Source: a virus
Strand: one strand, 5' to 3'
DNA length: 64,000 nt
IMG/VR virus record: IMGVR_UViG_3300005347_000205
Span: 1-64,000 of that record
Shown: piece by piece, positions 8,731 through 16,859 of the stretch
Layout of the letters: each line of letters begins with the position of its first letter
Position numbering within the stretch: the stretch's first letter is position 1
The notes under the pieces: model-generated
The model's database searches: none
Told to the model about the DNA's origin: nothing
What the model saw: the letters and a program-made list of their open reading frames with translations, nothing else
Program-made: the position numbers and the translations under genes

Positions 8731-9426
8731 TCAGCCCAAGGGATCGTCGTCGTCAGTGGTGGCCGGAGACGCAAATGCGTCGTCCTCGCCCTCTTCTTCG
8801 TCCATGGCCGAGTTGGCGTCGACACGCTTGGCGCCGAATGGTTCGCCGTGGCGCTTATGTTGAACGACTTCGAGCGAAGCGTTGATGCGATCCGGGTTTT
8901 TGTCCTTCGACCCATCATACGCATAGATGCGAATGATCGCGTTGACGTAGCAACCGCCGTAGAGCAGCGCGTCAGCCGGGGTCAGCTGGCGGAACTTCTT
9001 CTCCCCGGTGCGCTGGTCGACCTCCTTACGCGGGCCAATCAGCTGCAGCGGGTTCGGCGCATCAAGCGATTTCACCTTCTTCTTGGCGCTGATATACATC
9101 TGCCCTTTGTAGCCGTCATAGAGCGGCTCGCGGGTGCCGTCGATCTCGGGCTCACCGTCGCGCATGCAGCGGCGCTCAGCGGGAATCTTCTTGTTTTGGC
9201 CAGGCCATTTCGCTTCACGGGCCGCCACCATTGCTTCCGTGACCGCCTTAATTTGGTCTGCGTGCGTAACCTTGTCGAGAAGAAGCACACAGTTGTAGCT
9301 GATGTCCTTGACCTTCTGGCCCGTATTTGGGTCGACCTTATCACCCTCCTGAACCTGGGGTTCGAACAGATTGTCGAAGCTCAGTCGAACGTCCTTCAGT
9401 TTGATCTCAATATTGGTGTCAGCCAT
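8731..9426 (-). CDS. DUF2815 single-stranded-DNA-binding-like protein
   Basis: 231 residues. The N-terminal KDVRLSFDNLFEP and the later YDGYKGQMYISAKKK, together with the YGGCYVNAIIRIYAY strand, match the DUF2815 family, an OB-fold-like ssDNA-binding family that takes the SSB place beside DUF2800 in phage replication modules. The C-terminus is a disordered acidic tail ending DDDDPLG, reminiscent of the acidic tip of bacterial SSB that recruits partners. The same ending occurs on the unrelated protein at 12692-13231. Twelve bases separate it from the DUF2800 gene. Confidence 0.82.
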   Translation of the reverse strand: MADTNIEIKLKDVRLSFDNLFEPQVQEGDKVDPNTGQKVKDISYNCVLLLDKVTHADQIKAVTEAMVAAREAKWPGQNKKIPAERRCMRDGEPEIDGTREPLYDGYKGQMYISAKKKVKSLDAPNPLQLIGPRKEVDQRTGEKKFRQLTPADALLYGGCYVNAIIRIYAYDGSKDKNPDRINASLEVVQHKRHGEPFGAKRVDANSAMDEEEGEDDAFASPATTDDDDPLG

Positions 9427-9437
9427 TCTTCAGTCCT

Positions 9438-10655
9438 TCATTCTTCATCCATCGTGATCTCGACCGGCTTTACTGCTAGGCGAGCATCTGTCTCCGGGAC
9501 CATTGAGTGTCCGTGCTGGCCGAACTTGATGTGTTCGGAGAGCTTCTCATAATCGTCGGATGAGATTTGCTTACGCGCTTGCGCGGGAGAAATCAACTTT
9601 TTGGTGAAACTTCTATCACCAAGAATCGGCACCAGCACCGCCTCGGCAGCAGCCTCATCTTCATATGTATCTCTACTGCCCTTCCGAGTGTCGACAACGC
9701 ATTTGCGACCGGGCGTCGGCCGGCCGGCGAGCGCGTCCCTGAGTTCCTCATTCGCGAGTTGATCCAACCAGTGTTCGAGCATGGAACGATGCTGCAGGAT
9801 GTAGCTGCGGCGCTCGGGCGTCATGGCGCCTGCCGGCACAATGGGATTGTCGATCATGATCTCAAGGTCCAGTTCGCTATAATCAGTGCCCAGCAAGGCG
9901 AGATTGAAGTCCTCGAACTCGCGGCATCCGCCTGCCGCGCGCTTACGTCGGCACCAGATGCAACCCTTCTCCGAGGCGACACGCGGCGGGTTCGGCTGCA
10001 GGGTCAGTTCGGCCCGCTCCCTGATCCAGTCTCCGAATGCCAGCAGATCGTCTAGCGTCGTGTGCCAGACGCCGCCGCCACCTGGGCACCGAGGCTGATC
10101 GATTTCGATGATGAACCGCACCGGATCGGTGCCGACAATCTGCTGGGCGATCGTCTGCCAGAAGCCGAGTAAGTAGAGCATCACTTGCTTGTTCTGGACC
10201 GGACTGATCGCTACTCCCCTGCCCCACTTCAGATCGGAAACGTAGACGATCCAGACGCCGTCGATTTTTACGATTACCGCGCGATCAAGCGTGCCGAACT
10301 GCCCAGGCAACACCCAGTGCGACACGTCGACCCGGTGTTCGCTGAAAAAGCGACCGCCCATGCCACGGACGCGGTCAATGCCAGGCTGCAGCAGCAGTGC
10401 ATCGTCGACCGTCCAGGTGAAGGTCCAATCGTGCAGGCGGGTGCGCTGTCCGACGAAATCGAGCGCGTCGAAGCCGTAGCGGAGGCAGTCGTCAGAGATC
10501 CCGTGCGCCACCGTTCCTTCGGCCGCAACTTCGGTCGGATCGTCCGGCAAACCTCGGTTGGCGTTGACATAGTCGAGACATGTCGACCAGCCTTCGGCGC
10601 CGGACGGGCCGTGTGAGGAGTGCGCCAGCTCGCTGTCGAGGCGATCGTCGATCAC
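9438..10655 (-). CDS. DUF2800 Cas4/RecB-like nuclease
   Basis: About 405 residues. The N-terminal ELAHSSHGPSGAEGW stretch and EGTVAHG, then GTLDRAVIV and YVSDLKWGRG, give the D...DxK core of PD-(D/E)XK nucleases; cysteines in CIWCRRKRAAGGC near residue 245 could bind an iron-sulfur cluster or zinc as in Cas4. The GTG at 10655 is four bases past the preceding stop and fits the family N-terminus; an ATG at 10721 would overlap that gene by 62 bases. Likely a recombination exonuclease partnered with DUF2815. Confidence 0.8.
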   Translation of the reverse strand: MIDDRLDSELAHSSHGPSGAEGWSTCLDYVNANRGLPDDPTEVAAEGTVAHGISDDCLRYGFDALDFVGQRTRLHDWTFTWTVDDALLLQPGIDRVRGMGGRFFSEHRVDVSHWVLPGQFGTLDRAVIVKIDGVWIVYVSDLKWGRGVAISPVQNKQVMLYLLGFWQTIAQQIVGTDPVRFIIEIDQPRCPGGGGVWHTTLDDLLAFGDWIRERAELTLQPNPPRVASEKGCIWCRRKRAAGGCREFEDFNLALLGTDYSELDLEIMIDNPIVPAGAMTPERRSYILQHRSMLEHWLDQLANEELRDALAGRPTPGRKCVVDTRKGSRDTYEDEAAAEAVLVPILGDRSFTKKLISPAQARKQISSDDYEKLSEHIKFGQHGHSMVPETDARLAVKPVEITMDEE

Positions 10656-10659
10656 AGGA

Positions 10660-10995
10660 TCACAGGCTCCATCTGTAACCCCTTCCCCAGACCACCTCCA
10701 CTGGCCACGGAGCGCCAGCATCAGCGAGCGTCTTTCGGATTCTGCCGAAGATGACGGACATCGTGTTGCTTACGTTATTCGACTCGCTACCAACCCTATC
10801 AGCGAGCACGTCCCGCCTCACAGGGCGTCCGTAGGAGGCTGCCAGGGTGTACAACAACTGCACATGGTTCTTGGGCAGGGTGATCGCTTCGCCATGAAAC
10901 GACACTGCGCCGCGGGGATCGAGTATAAAACCATCGCGTTCGATCACCTGGTCTTGCTCAAGATTGAAGCCGCAATGAGGACAGTGAGCGGTCAT
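10660..10995 (-). CDS. Zinc-ribbon winged-helix DNA-binding protein (OmpR-type)
   Basis: 111 residues from the ATG that overlaps the previous stop as ATGA. Residues 5-9 hold CPHCG, a half zinc ribbon. The rest is an OmpR/PhoB-type winged helix: LPKNHVQLLYTLAASYGRPV, RDVLADRV, then NNVSNTMSVIFGRIRKTL as recognition helix and VWGRGYRW as wing. There is no receiver domain, so it is not a classical response regulator. It lies in the same coupled operon as the ECF sigma factor and should act on phage promoters. Confidence 0.75.
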   Translation of the reverse strand: MTAHCPHCGFNLEQDQVIERDGFILDPRGAVSFHGEAITLPKNHVQLLYTLAASYGRPVRRDVLADRVGSESNNVSNTMSVIFGRIRKTLADAGAPWPVEVVWGRGYRWSL

Positions 10996-11159
10996 GCGCA
11001 ATCATCCCGCTGTTCGGCCTGCATCACCGCGAAACGATGGCGCGCGTCGATCACCGTCCGTTCGAGTATGCCCATCGAAATCCGCAGCGTGCGCTCGTTT
11101 GCCGAGAGGTTGCGCATCTCGCTCACTCGGGAGAGCAAGGTTTCATGATCTATCGTCAT
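10992..11159 (-). CDS. Small helical protein encoded between sigma factor and winged-helix gene
   Basis: 55 residues from an ATG overlapping the sigma factor stop as ATGA. The sequence is polar and predicted helical (ETLLSRVSEMRNLSANERTL). No family recognised. Its place directly after an ECF sigma gene is where anti-sigma factors often lie, but it has no membrane segment and is very short, so this is only positional speculation. Confidence 0.6.
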   Translation of the reverse strand: MTIDHETLLSRVSEMRNLSANERTLRISMGILERTVIDARHRFAVMQAEQRDDCA

Positions 11160-11632
11160 GACAACAGCTCCTTGAGAGCGTCGCGCCCGCGGGCGACGCG
11201 ACTCTTGATGGTGCCGACGGCACATCCGAGATCCTGTGCGGCCTCTTCATACGAAGCTCCTGCACCGACCAAGATCAGCGCCTCGCGCATGTCCTGCGGC
11301 AGCATGGCGAGCGCCTTAAGCGTGTCGGCAAGGTCGACCACTGCGCCCTGTGGCGCAGGAACCCATGGAAGCGCGCTTATCGCCAGATCCTCAGTGCTGC
11401 CGCCATCCCAACGCTTGCGCCGCATCTGGGTGATGAAGCGGTTGCGCAGGATAGTTTGTGTCCAGGCAGGGAGGTTGGTGCCGACCTGAAATTTATCCCG
11501 ATGCTGCCATGCTTTCCCCAACGTCCACGCCGCCAAGTCTTCGGCCGCGTCAAAATCGCCGCTGACGAGGTGCATGGCATATCGGATCAGCGGCTTGCGT
11601 TGTCCCGCAAGCGCGGCAGCGAAATCGCTCAC
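11156..11632 (-). CDS. Phage-encoded ECF sigma factor
   Basis: 158 residues, with a GTG start overlapping the upstream stop as GTGA. Region 2 is at about 12-80 (LIRYAMHLVSGDFDAAEDLAA, WTQTILRNRFITQMRRKR) and region 4 at 105-155 (LPQDMREALILVGAGASYEEA, GCAVGTIKSRVARGRD). The spacing, and the phrases GTNLPAW and TILRN, resemble the alphaproteobacterial EcfG general-stress group. No anti-sigma gene of the usual kind is adjacent. A phage-borne ECF sigma could redirect host RNA polymerase to phage promoters or mimic the stress sigma. Family assignment is firm; the subgroup is a judgement by eye. Confidence 0.85.
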   Translation of the reverse strand: MSDFAAALAGQRKPLIRYAMHLVSGDFDAAEDLAAWTLGKAWQHRDKFQVGTNLPAWTQTILRNRFITQMRRKRWDGGSTEDLAISALPWVPAPQGAVVDLADTLKALAMLPQDMREALILVGAGASYEEAAQDLGCAVGTIKSRVARGRDALKELLS

Positions 11633-12426
11633 TCGACATGCTTCCGATAAGCGTCTCTGAAGACGTTAGTCAGGGCGATGTTCGAGCCTTGGCCAGTCCG
11701 CGCAATCCACTCGTTCATCTTCCGGACCCATTGCTGTTGGGTATTCATCGAAAGGCGGTCAACGAACGCTTCCAGCTTAAAATCAGGATCTCGACCGTCG
11801 GTCGCGAGAAAGACGAACAGGCTGCGGAGAATTTGCCCGGCATATCGCAGGATGTTGCCGTCGAATGCATCCGCCAAGGCACTCAGACCTTGATCTATCG
11901 TTAGTGGACCGTAGCGCCTATAGGCTGATGCGATGCCCGGAACGCAGTAAATCATCCTTGGCTGCCAAGCCGTGTAATTGGAGTGCGGTGCGAGAACCAA
12001 TCCTGATTTCTGGATCAGTGCCATGACTTCGGATGATTCGGCAGAACCTGCCGCTATAGATGCACGGAACACGTCAACTGAATTGAGTGATCTGCGTCTC
12101 TTGTTTAGCTTGACGAAGGTCTTCGCTTCGTCTTCAACGCTAGGTTGATCGAATATTACACAAGGTAGCCGGGGTATATCCGAGCGCATCTTCGCCGCTG
12201 TCAACCGGTGCTGCCCATCCATGACCGCGAGCGTGTCATCAGGCCGGCGGCCAACGGAAAGCGGCTGGCAGAGCCGCCAATCCCAGTCCTTCGCGATGTT
12301 GCGAATGAGTTCCTGGGATGAGCGGGCTTCGATTTTCCGCTGGTAGCTTTCGTCGACATACAGTTCGTCTAGCGCTACCCACTCCATTGCCGGCGGATCG
12401 CCTATGGCAGGATTGAAATCCGTCAC
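11629..12426 (-). CDS. ParB/sulfiredoxin-like nuclease-domain protein (DUF6551-like)
   Basis: 265 residues from a GTG at 12426 with GAGGG upstream; a longer frame runs back into the preceding gene. Residues 10-95 show the ParB N-terminal fold: ALDELYVDESYQRKI, then a central block ending with AVMDGQHRLTAAKM, the family's GxHR-type box. The C-terminal 150 residues are helical, unlike the HTH of plasmid ParB. Such proteins occur in phages with unknown roles (nuclease, CTPase or regulator). It opens the coupled sigma-winged-helix operon. Confidence 0.75.
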   Translation of the reverse strand: MTDFNPAIGDPPAMEWVALDELYVDESYQRKIEARSSQELIRNIAKDWDWRLCQPLSVGRRPDDTLAVMDGQHRLTAAKMRSDIPRLPCVIFDQPSVEDEAKTFVKLNKRRRSLNSVDVFRASIAAGSAESSEVMALIQKSGLVLAPHSNYTAWQPRMIYCVPGIASAYRRYGPLTIDQGLSALADAFDGNILRYAGQILRSLFVFLATDGRDPDFKLEAFVDRLSMNTQQQWVRKMNEWIARTGQGSNIALTNVFRDAYRKHVE

Positions 12427-12430
12427 GGCT

Positions 12431-12610
12431 TCAGCCCTCGATCTTAAGCAACACGTCGCCGCTGAACCACTCAGAGGATTCTGGCGCCATGTTTGGAAAC
12501 ATGATGAGGTACGAGGCATTGCCCTCCGCATACTCGGCTCTGCCGATGACGATCCCCGTTGCTCCGCTGGGGTGAAACCGCACGGTTTCCTTCAACTCGA
12601 ACTCGAACAT
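12431..12610 (-). CDS. Small beta-rich protein
   Basis: 59 residues from the ATG at 12610, with AAGGAG at the right distance. The repeating hydrophobic pattern (ETVRFHPSGATGIVIGRAEY, then SYLIMFP) suggests a small SH3/KOW-like barrel, common in phages as an accessory protein. No family assigned. It precedes the ParB-fold gene by 4 bases and follows a strong hairpin at 12663-12682. Confidence 0.65.
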   Translation of the reverse strand: MFEFELKETVRFHPSGATGIVIGRAEYAEGNASYLIMFPNMAPESSEWFSGDVLLKIEG

Positions 12611-12662
12611 TGGTCGATCTCCTTCGGGAAGGCGGCTCAATTGCGCGCCGCCTACCGGAAGA

Positions 12663-12682
12663 CCGGCCTCCGAAGAGGCCGG
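12663..12682 (-). terminator. UUCG-capped hairpin between 12692-13231 and downstream genes
   Basis: On the minus strand CCGGCCTC-TTCG-GAGGCCGG: eight pairs closed by the very stable C(UUCG)G loop. No T-run follows, so it is more likely an mRNA-stabilising or attenuating hairpin than a full intrinsic terminator. Confidence 0.5.
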
Positions 12683-12691
12683 GCAACCTGC

Positions 12692-13231
12692 TCAGCCCAG
12701 CGGATCATCCTCCTCGGCAGGGGCTGCGCCGGCCTGCGCCGGATCACCGTCAAGATCGTAATCGGCCGACAGATCGACCGTGCAGCCGGCCAATAGCCGC
12801 CTGAAGAAGAACTCGGCTTCCTTGCGCTGGTCATCATCGAGCGTCGCATCTGGGCCGACCAGTTTGGGCGTATTGTACCGCGCGAGCAGCGACGCCATGA
12901 ACTCAGCGCACTTTTTCTTCTGCGCGTCGGTTTCCGCGCGCTCGCGATATTGAAGTGCTACCTTCTTCACGTCGTCGTCGCTGACACTCCGCTCAACAAC
13001 AGCTGTGGCAGCGGCCTCCGCTGACCCCGTGCTGGCAGCTTCGGCGGCGTTTCCCGCGGGTTCCTCTTCCTTCGGCTTGCGCGTGCGCGTTGCCTTGGGC
13101 GTCTCGATCTTATCGATCGCGGCCTGCTGCCCCGCGATCAATCGCTCATGGTTGGCGGCAAGGACGGTAAGTTGTGCCGTGTTGGCGGCGAGCGCCTCGA
13201 TCAGCGCATCCAATTTGGCTTCGATGCTCAT
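12692..13231 (-). CDS. Phage protein with acidic DDPLG tail
   Basis: 179 residues, ATG with AGGGA upstream. The first 45 residues form an amphipathic coiled coil (SIEAKLDALIEALAANTAQL); residues 45-80 are a Lys/Glu and Ala-rich linker; residues 85-160 are a helical domain. The end is EEDDPLG, the same tip as DUF2815. First gene of the leftward operon behind the divergent control region, so likely expressed early. Role unknown; it could be an accessory of the ssDNA or replication complex. Confidence 0.7.
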   Translation of the reverse strand: MSIEAKLDALIEALAANTAQLTVLAANHERLIAGQQAAIDKIETPKATRTRKPKEEEPAGNAAEAASTGSAEAAATAVVERSVSDDDVKKVALQYRERAETDAQKKKCAEFMASLLARYNTPKLVGPDATLDDDQRKEAEFFFRRLLAGCTVDLSADYDLDGDPAQAGAAPAEEDDPLG

Positions 13232-13284
13232 GGTGATCCCTTCGATCTCTGTACGTGCCCGCTGGGTCAGCGAGTCGGGCCACC

Positions 13285-13370
13285 TTAAAACACAGAGTTA
13301 TTCCAATTTCAACCTTATGGTGAAATATTCCCACACCGAGGTTGATTTTACCCGTGCTGGAAGGTAGAAC
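13285..13370. promoter_or_regulatory. Divergent control region with operator S4
   Basis: The palindrome TTCAACCTTATGGTGAAA (13308-13325) is identical to that at 2616-2633. Leftward: TTGAAA (13307-13312), 16 bases, TTTTAA (13285-13290), with the operator arm as -35. Rightward: TTGATT (13342-13347), 17 bases, TAGAAC (13365-13370). One operator can thus control both the sigma/replication operon and the VapE operon. The 170-base gap holds nothing else I can name. Confidence 0.6.
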
Positions 13371-13400
13371 CGCCCCAGACAGCATCGGAGATTCTTATTC

Positions 13401-13715
13401 ATGAACCAGCCCGCCAGTGTGAACCGTACCTGGAGCAGCGGTCCACTTTACAAGCATCTGGTTGCCGTGCTCCCGGCCTTTGTTGACAACCCCTTCTCCG
13501 ACGATCCGGTGCTAAACGTGCAGAAACTGCGCGAGGCGACGGGGCGCAGCCATGAAGGCGTCTATAAGTGGCTCCGGGCTAGTCGGCTGACGGCCGCCGG
13601 CGCGAAGAAACTCGTTACCGTCGCCAACTCGGCCGAAAATCGCCGCGCGCTGACCGCCCTCAACCGGGAAATCCCGACGATCGATAGCTTCGCGAGATTC
13701 GTCTTCGCCGACTGA
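13401..13715 (+). CDS. HTH protein, first gene of the rightward operon
   Basis: 104 residues, ATG with GGAG ten bases upstream. Residues 38-75 (LNVQKLREATGRSHEGVYKWLR followed by LTAAGAKKLVTVAN) form a helix-turn-helix of Cro/XRE flavour; the rest is short and helical. The position next to the divergent operator and directly before the replication initiator is that of lambda cro/cII-like regulators. It shares the arrangement 'YKWL' with the HTH of the 2643-3296 protein. Role inferred, not shown. Confidence 0.65.
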   Translation: MNQPASVNRTWSSGPLYKHLVAVLPAFVDNPFSDDPVLNVQKLREATGRSHEGVYKWLRASRLTAAGAKKLVTVANSAENRRALTALNREIPTIDSFARFVFAD

Positions 13716-13743
13716 GCTGTTGATCGACGGGAGTACCGTTTTT

Positions 13744-16236
13744 ATGAATTCGGTCGTCTCGATCGACGCCATTCGTCCGCTGGTCGAAGCCGGTTTCGCG
13801 GTGCATTGGCTGCATCCGCGCACCAAGCGGCCGATCGGCGATGAGTGGCAGCACGCCCAGGTGGCATCGCTCGCGTGGCTCCGGGCAAAACATCGCCATG
13901 ACAACAATGTCGGCGTGCGCCTTGGCCAACATTCGTTGCTGACATCAGGTGGCTATCTTCACGCATTCGACATCGACATCCGGGTAGCTGACCTGGCCGA
14001 CGAAGCATGGGAATCCTTCGATCGCCTGCTGCCCGGCGTCCGCGATACGCTTCCGTCGGTTGCGTCTGGGTCCGGTAGCACGTCCGAGCACCTCTATTTC
14101 GTTACCGACGCTCCATTCTTCGGCAAGAAGCTTGCCGTGTCCGAGGGGAAGCACCGCGGCGCCGACGGTAAGTGGCATTACGACTGGGAGATCGAGCTTT
14201 TCGGCACCGGTAAGCAGATCGTCCTCCCGCCATCGATCCACCCCGACACCGGGCTGCCGTATCGCTGGAAGCGCGAGTTCGACTTCGAGGGGATGGATTT
14301 CGGCCTGCAGCCGCACATCCCTGTCGATCAGATAGAGGCGCTGGGTGTCGCAGAAACCGCGGAATATGAGTTCGAAAAGCGCGAGCCGCTGGAATTCAAA
14401 CCCGGCCAGCTGGAAGCCGAACTCGATCTTGTGCCGATCGATCGCCTCGACGACTATCATGACTGGATCACACTCGGCCAGGCGCTGCATCATCAGTTCG
14501 GCGGATCGACCGGCGGGTACGACCTCTGGATCGCTCATTCTAAACGCTCCGCGAAGTTCGAGGGCACCAATCAGCGCGAACTGCTCCGCAAGTGGCGCGG
14601 CTTCGGCCGCAACCGCCGGAAGCCGGTTACCATGGCGTCGGTCCGACTGTGGGTACAGGAAGCAAGGTCCGCCGCTCTGCTGGCGCAGTTCGACGAGGTC
14701 GAGGACGAAGAAGACGACGCATTTGGTAATTCGGGTGATGCGCTCGCGGATGATTTCGAGACACTTCTTGGCGGAAATGAGCCAGAAAAGACCGATTCTC
14801 AACGTGACCCTTTCGATGACGATGTTGCGGCGGCGCTAGCGACCAGTCCTCTCGACTGGGTTTCACTGCTTGACCTAAACGAAGAAGGCGCGATCAAGCC
14901 CACTTTGCATAATCTCCGCTTGATCGTGGAGAATGACGTCTGGACGAAAGGTGTTGTGGCGTTCAACCAATTCACCCAGGAAATCGTCCAGCGTGGTCAG
15001 CCCGGAACGAAAAATCCCCGCCGCGCAAATTCCGCGAAGAAGCCGCTCCAACTCGACGGCGAATCATGGGTTCTGCGCGATCGGGTCAACGGAGATTTTT
15101 GGACAGAGGACAAGGACAACGCGATCCGCGCTCTGATCGAAGCACCAAAGAGCCAAGGTGGATATGGTATCAAGGTTCCAGACCGAGATCTGCGCGCAGC
15201 AATAGACATCGCCGGCCGGAAGAACGGCTTCCATCCTGTCTGCGAATATCTTGAGGGTCTCACCTGGGACGGGGTGCCGAGGGTGCGCACGCTTTTTCAG
15301 ACCTACATGGGAGCGCCCGACGACGCCTATCACCGACAGGTCTCAGAAATCATGTTGGTGGCCGCGGTCGCGCGCGTCCACGAGCCCGGTGCGAAATTCG
15401 ATACCGCAGTCATCCTCGAAGGCGTGCAGGGTAAGCGAAAATCGACCTTCATCTCCATTCTCGCGAAAAACTGGTTCGTCGAGCTCGACTGTGACGTGAC
15501 CGACACACAGGCCGTTGTCGAGCTCCTGCAGGGCGCCTGGTTGGTCGAGCTGAATGAATTAGGCGGCTTCACCAAGGCCGACGTGCGTCACGTCAAGGCG
15601 TTCATCAGCCGGCGGTCTGACAAGGTGCGCCTCGCCTATGCCAAACGTGCACAGGAATATCACCGGCAGTCGATCCTCGTCGGCAGCACCAACGACGATG
15701 TGTATCTGCGCGACTCGACCGGTGGGCGCCGCTTCCTCCCCGTCCGCTGTTCAATCGAGGGTGAGATCGACACAGATCGCCTGCTTGCCGAGGTTGATCA
15801 GTTGTGGGCCGAGGCTCTGTTGATCTATCGAAAAATGCGCGAGAATCAGCCGCGCGGCACGTTGCCACTGTATCTGTCCGACGCCGAAGCCCGCGACATT
15901 GCCGAGAGGCTGCAGGAATCGCGGCAGGTCGAAAGCAGTGAGGATGCAATCGCTGGCCAGATTGCCGAGTGGCTTGAGCGACCGGTATACACCGGTTCCA
16001 TCGACGATCCAATGGACGGCAAAGTCCGTAACGAGACCTGCCTGCTTGAGATCTGGTGCGACTGCCTCGACCGCGATGCCGCCCAGTATACCGGCATGTG
16101 GCCAGCGGCGCTTGGTCGCGCGATGCGGATGGTGCCGGGCTGGAGGGAAAGCGCTCGGAGGCCCCGCTTCGGTAAGTATGGGCAACAGCGCGCATTTGAG
16201 CGCGTTGGTTGGGTGAGAGACCACCTGCGACTGTGA
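13744..16236 (+). CDS. Primase-polymerase / VapE-type helicase fusion
   Basis: 830 residues from the ATG at 13744, with GGAG ten bases upstream. The first 190 residues look like the bifunctional prim-pol domain (HAFDIDIR acidic motif, SGSGSTSEHLYF, LFGTGKQIVLPPS). Residues 230-310 resemble PriCT. A low-complexity acidic linker follows (about 325-370, with DDFETLLGG and DPFDDD). The C-terminal half is a VapE/DUF5906 P-loop helicase: EGVQGKRKST near 559, LNELGGF and GSTNDDVYLRD with GRRFLPV. Likely initiator primase-helicase for the origin just downstream. Confidence 0.85.
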   Translation: MNSVVSIDAIRPLVEAGFAVHWLHPRTKRPIGDEWQHAQVASLAWLRAKHRHDNNVGVRLGQHSLLTSGGYLHAFDIDIRVADLADEAWESFDRLLPGVRDTLPSVASGSGSTSEHLYFVTDAPFFGKKLAVSEGKHRGADGKWHYDWEIELFGTGKQIVLPPSIHPDTGLPYRWKREFDFEGMDFGLQPHIPVDQIEALGVAETAEYEFEKREPLEFKPGQLEAELDLVPIDRLDDYHDWITLGQALHHQFGGSTGGYDLWIAHSKRSAKFEGTNQRELLRKWRGFGRNRRKPVTMASVRLWVQEARSAALLAQFDEVEDEEDDAFGNSGDALADDFETLLGGNEPEKTDSQRDPFDDDVAAALATSPLDWVSLLDLNEEGAIKPTLHNLRLIVENDVWTKGVVAFNQFTQEIVQRGQPGTKNPRRANSAKKPLQLDGESWVLRDRVNGDFWTEDKDNAIRALIEAPKSQGGYGIKVPDRDLRAAIDIAGRKNGFHPVCEYLEGLTWDGVPRVRTLFQTYMGAPDDAYHRQVSEIMLVAAVARVHEPGAKFDTAVILEGVQGKRKSTFISILAKNWFVELDCDVTDTQAVVELLQGAWLVELNELGGFTKADVRHVKAFISRRSDKVRLAYAKRAQEYHRQSILVGSTNDDVYLRDSTGGRRFLPVRCSIEGEIDTDRLLAEVDQLWAEALLIYRKMRENQPRGTLPLYLSDAEARDIAERLQESRQVESSEDAIAGQIAEWLERPVYTGSIDDPMDGKVRNETCLLEIWCDCLDRDAAQYTGMWPAALGRAMRMVPGWRESARRPRFGKYGQQRAFERVGWVRDHLRL

Positions 16237-16778
16237 AACGCATTCGCTACGTCGAAGGGCGACCCTGCAGTTCATGCGGGCGGACGAAACGCCTCGCTTC
16301 AAATCGCCGGTGCGTCTTCTGCCTGTTTTGGGATGCCTGTCGCGTAGTCGAAGGTGAAATCATCCTGTCACGCCGCGAAACCGCGCGCGCCTGGAACACC
16401 TATATGGAACTCGGTCGGGATTATCGACATCGAGAAACTGCGCGACGGGGAGCTAACATTCGAAGGGGCCGTATGGCTCAAGCCGCAGGCTCATTTACGA
16501 GCGCTCAGGCGGCCGCGATATTGAAGCTCCAGAACGGCAGGTGCGCCTATTGTGATGCCACGGTGAATTTGCATCTAGACCACGCAATTCCACTTGCCCG
16601 AGGCGGTTCTAACTGGCCTTGGAATTTACAATGGCTGTGCGCGCACCACAATATCTCGAAAGGTGCTCGCACTGACGCGGAGTACCGCGATATCATCGGA
16701 CTGCCTGCGGACGAGCCGGTCAGCCTGCAAATTTGGCGAGAATTTTTCAGGGTTTCCCTGGTGCCGATTCTGGGCTGA
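16233..16778 (+). CDS. HNH endonuclease with zinc ribbon
   Basis: 181 residues from a GTG that overlaps the VapE stop (GTGA). N-terminal CSSCG...CVFC is a zinc ribbon. The HNH core is CAYCDATVNLHLDHAIPLARGG followed by NLQWLCAHHNISKG, with both CxxC and H residues in place. Phage HNH enzymes of this type are homing nucleases or, near terminases, packaging nickases; the place here, after the initiator and before the likely origin, suits a homing or origin-nicking role. Confidence 0.82.
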   Translation: MKRIRYVEGRPCSSCGRTKRLASNRRCVFCLFWDACRVVEGEIILSRRETARAWNTYMELGRDYRHRETARRGANIRRGRMAQAAGSFTSAQAAAILKLQNGRCAYCDATVNLHLDHAIPLARGGSNWPWNLQWLCAHHNISKGARTDAEYRDIIGLPADEPVSLQIWREFFRVSLVPILG

Positions 16779-16786
16779 ATCAGCCG

Positions 16787-16812
16787 AAAAAAAAACCTCC
16801 GAAAAACTTCGG
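16787..16812 (-). terminator. Intrinsic terminator facing left
   Basis: On the minus strand CCGAA-GTTT-TTCGG, then AGG and nine T. Nothing obvious on the minus strand nearby needs it, so it may stop leftward transcription from the origin region or be a coincidence of an A-rich stretch. Confidence 0.4.
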
Positions 16813-16859
16813 GAAATTTTACCCGGAATCGGCGAAAACGGGCTGAATCGACCAATTTA

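Noticed and set aside
8323-9552. 409-codon plus-strand frame opposite DUF2786 and DUF2815
   Set aside because: Antisense to identified genes, no motif, no ribosome site supporting it.
11629-12426. Plasmid partition ParB
   Set aside because: Only the N-terminal ParB fold is seen; the HTH and a ParA partner are missing, so partition cannot be claimed.
16209-16778. TTG start for the HNH gene
   Set aside because: The GTG at 16233 overlaps the preceding stop (GTGA), the pattern used throughout this phage.
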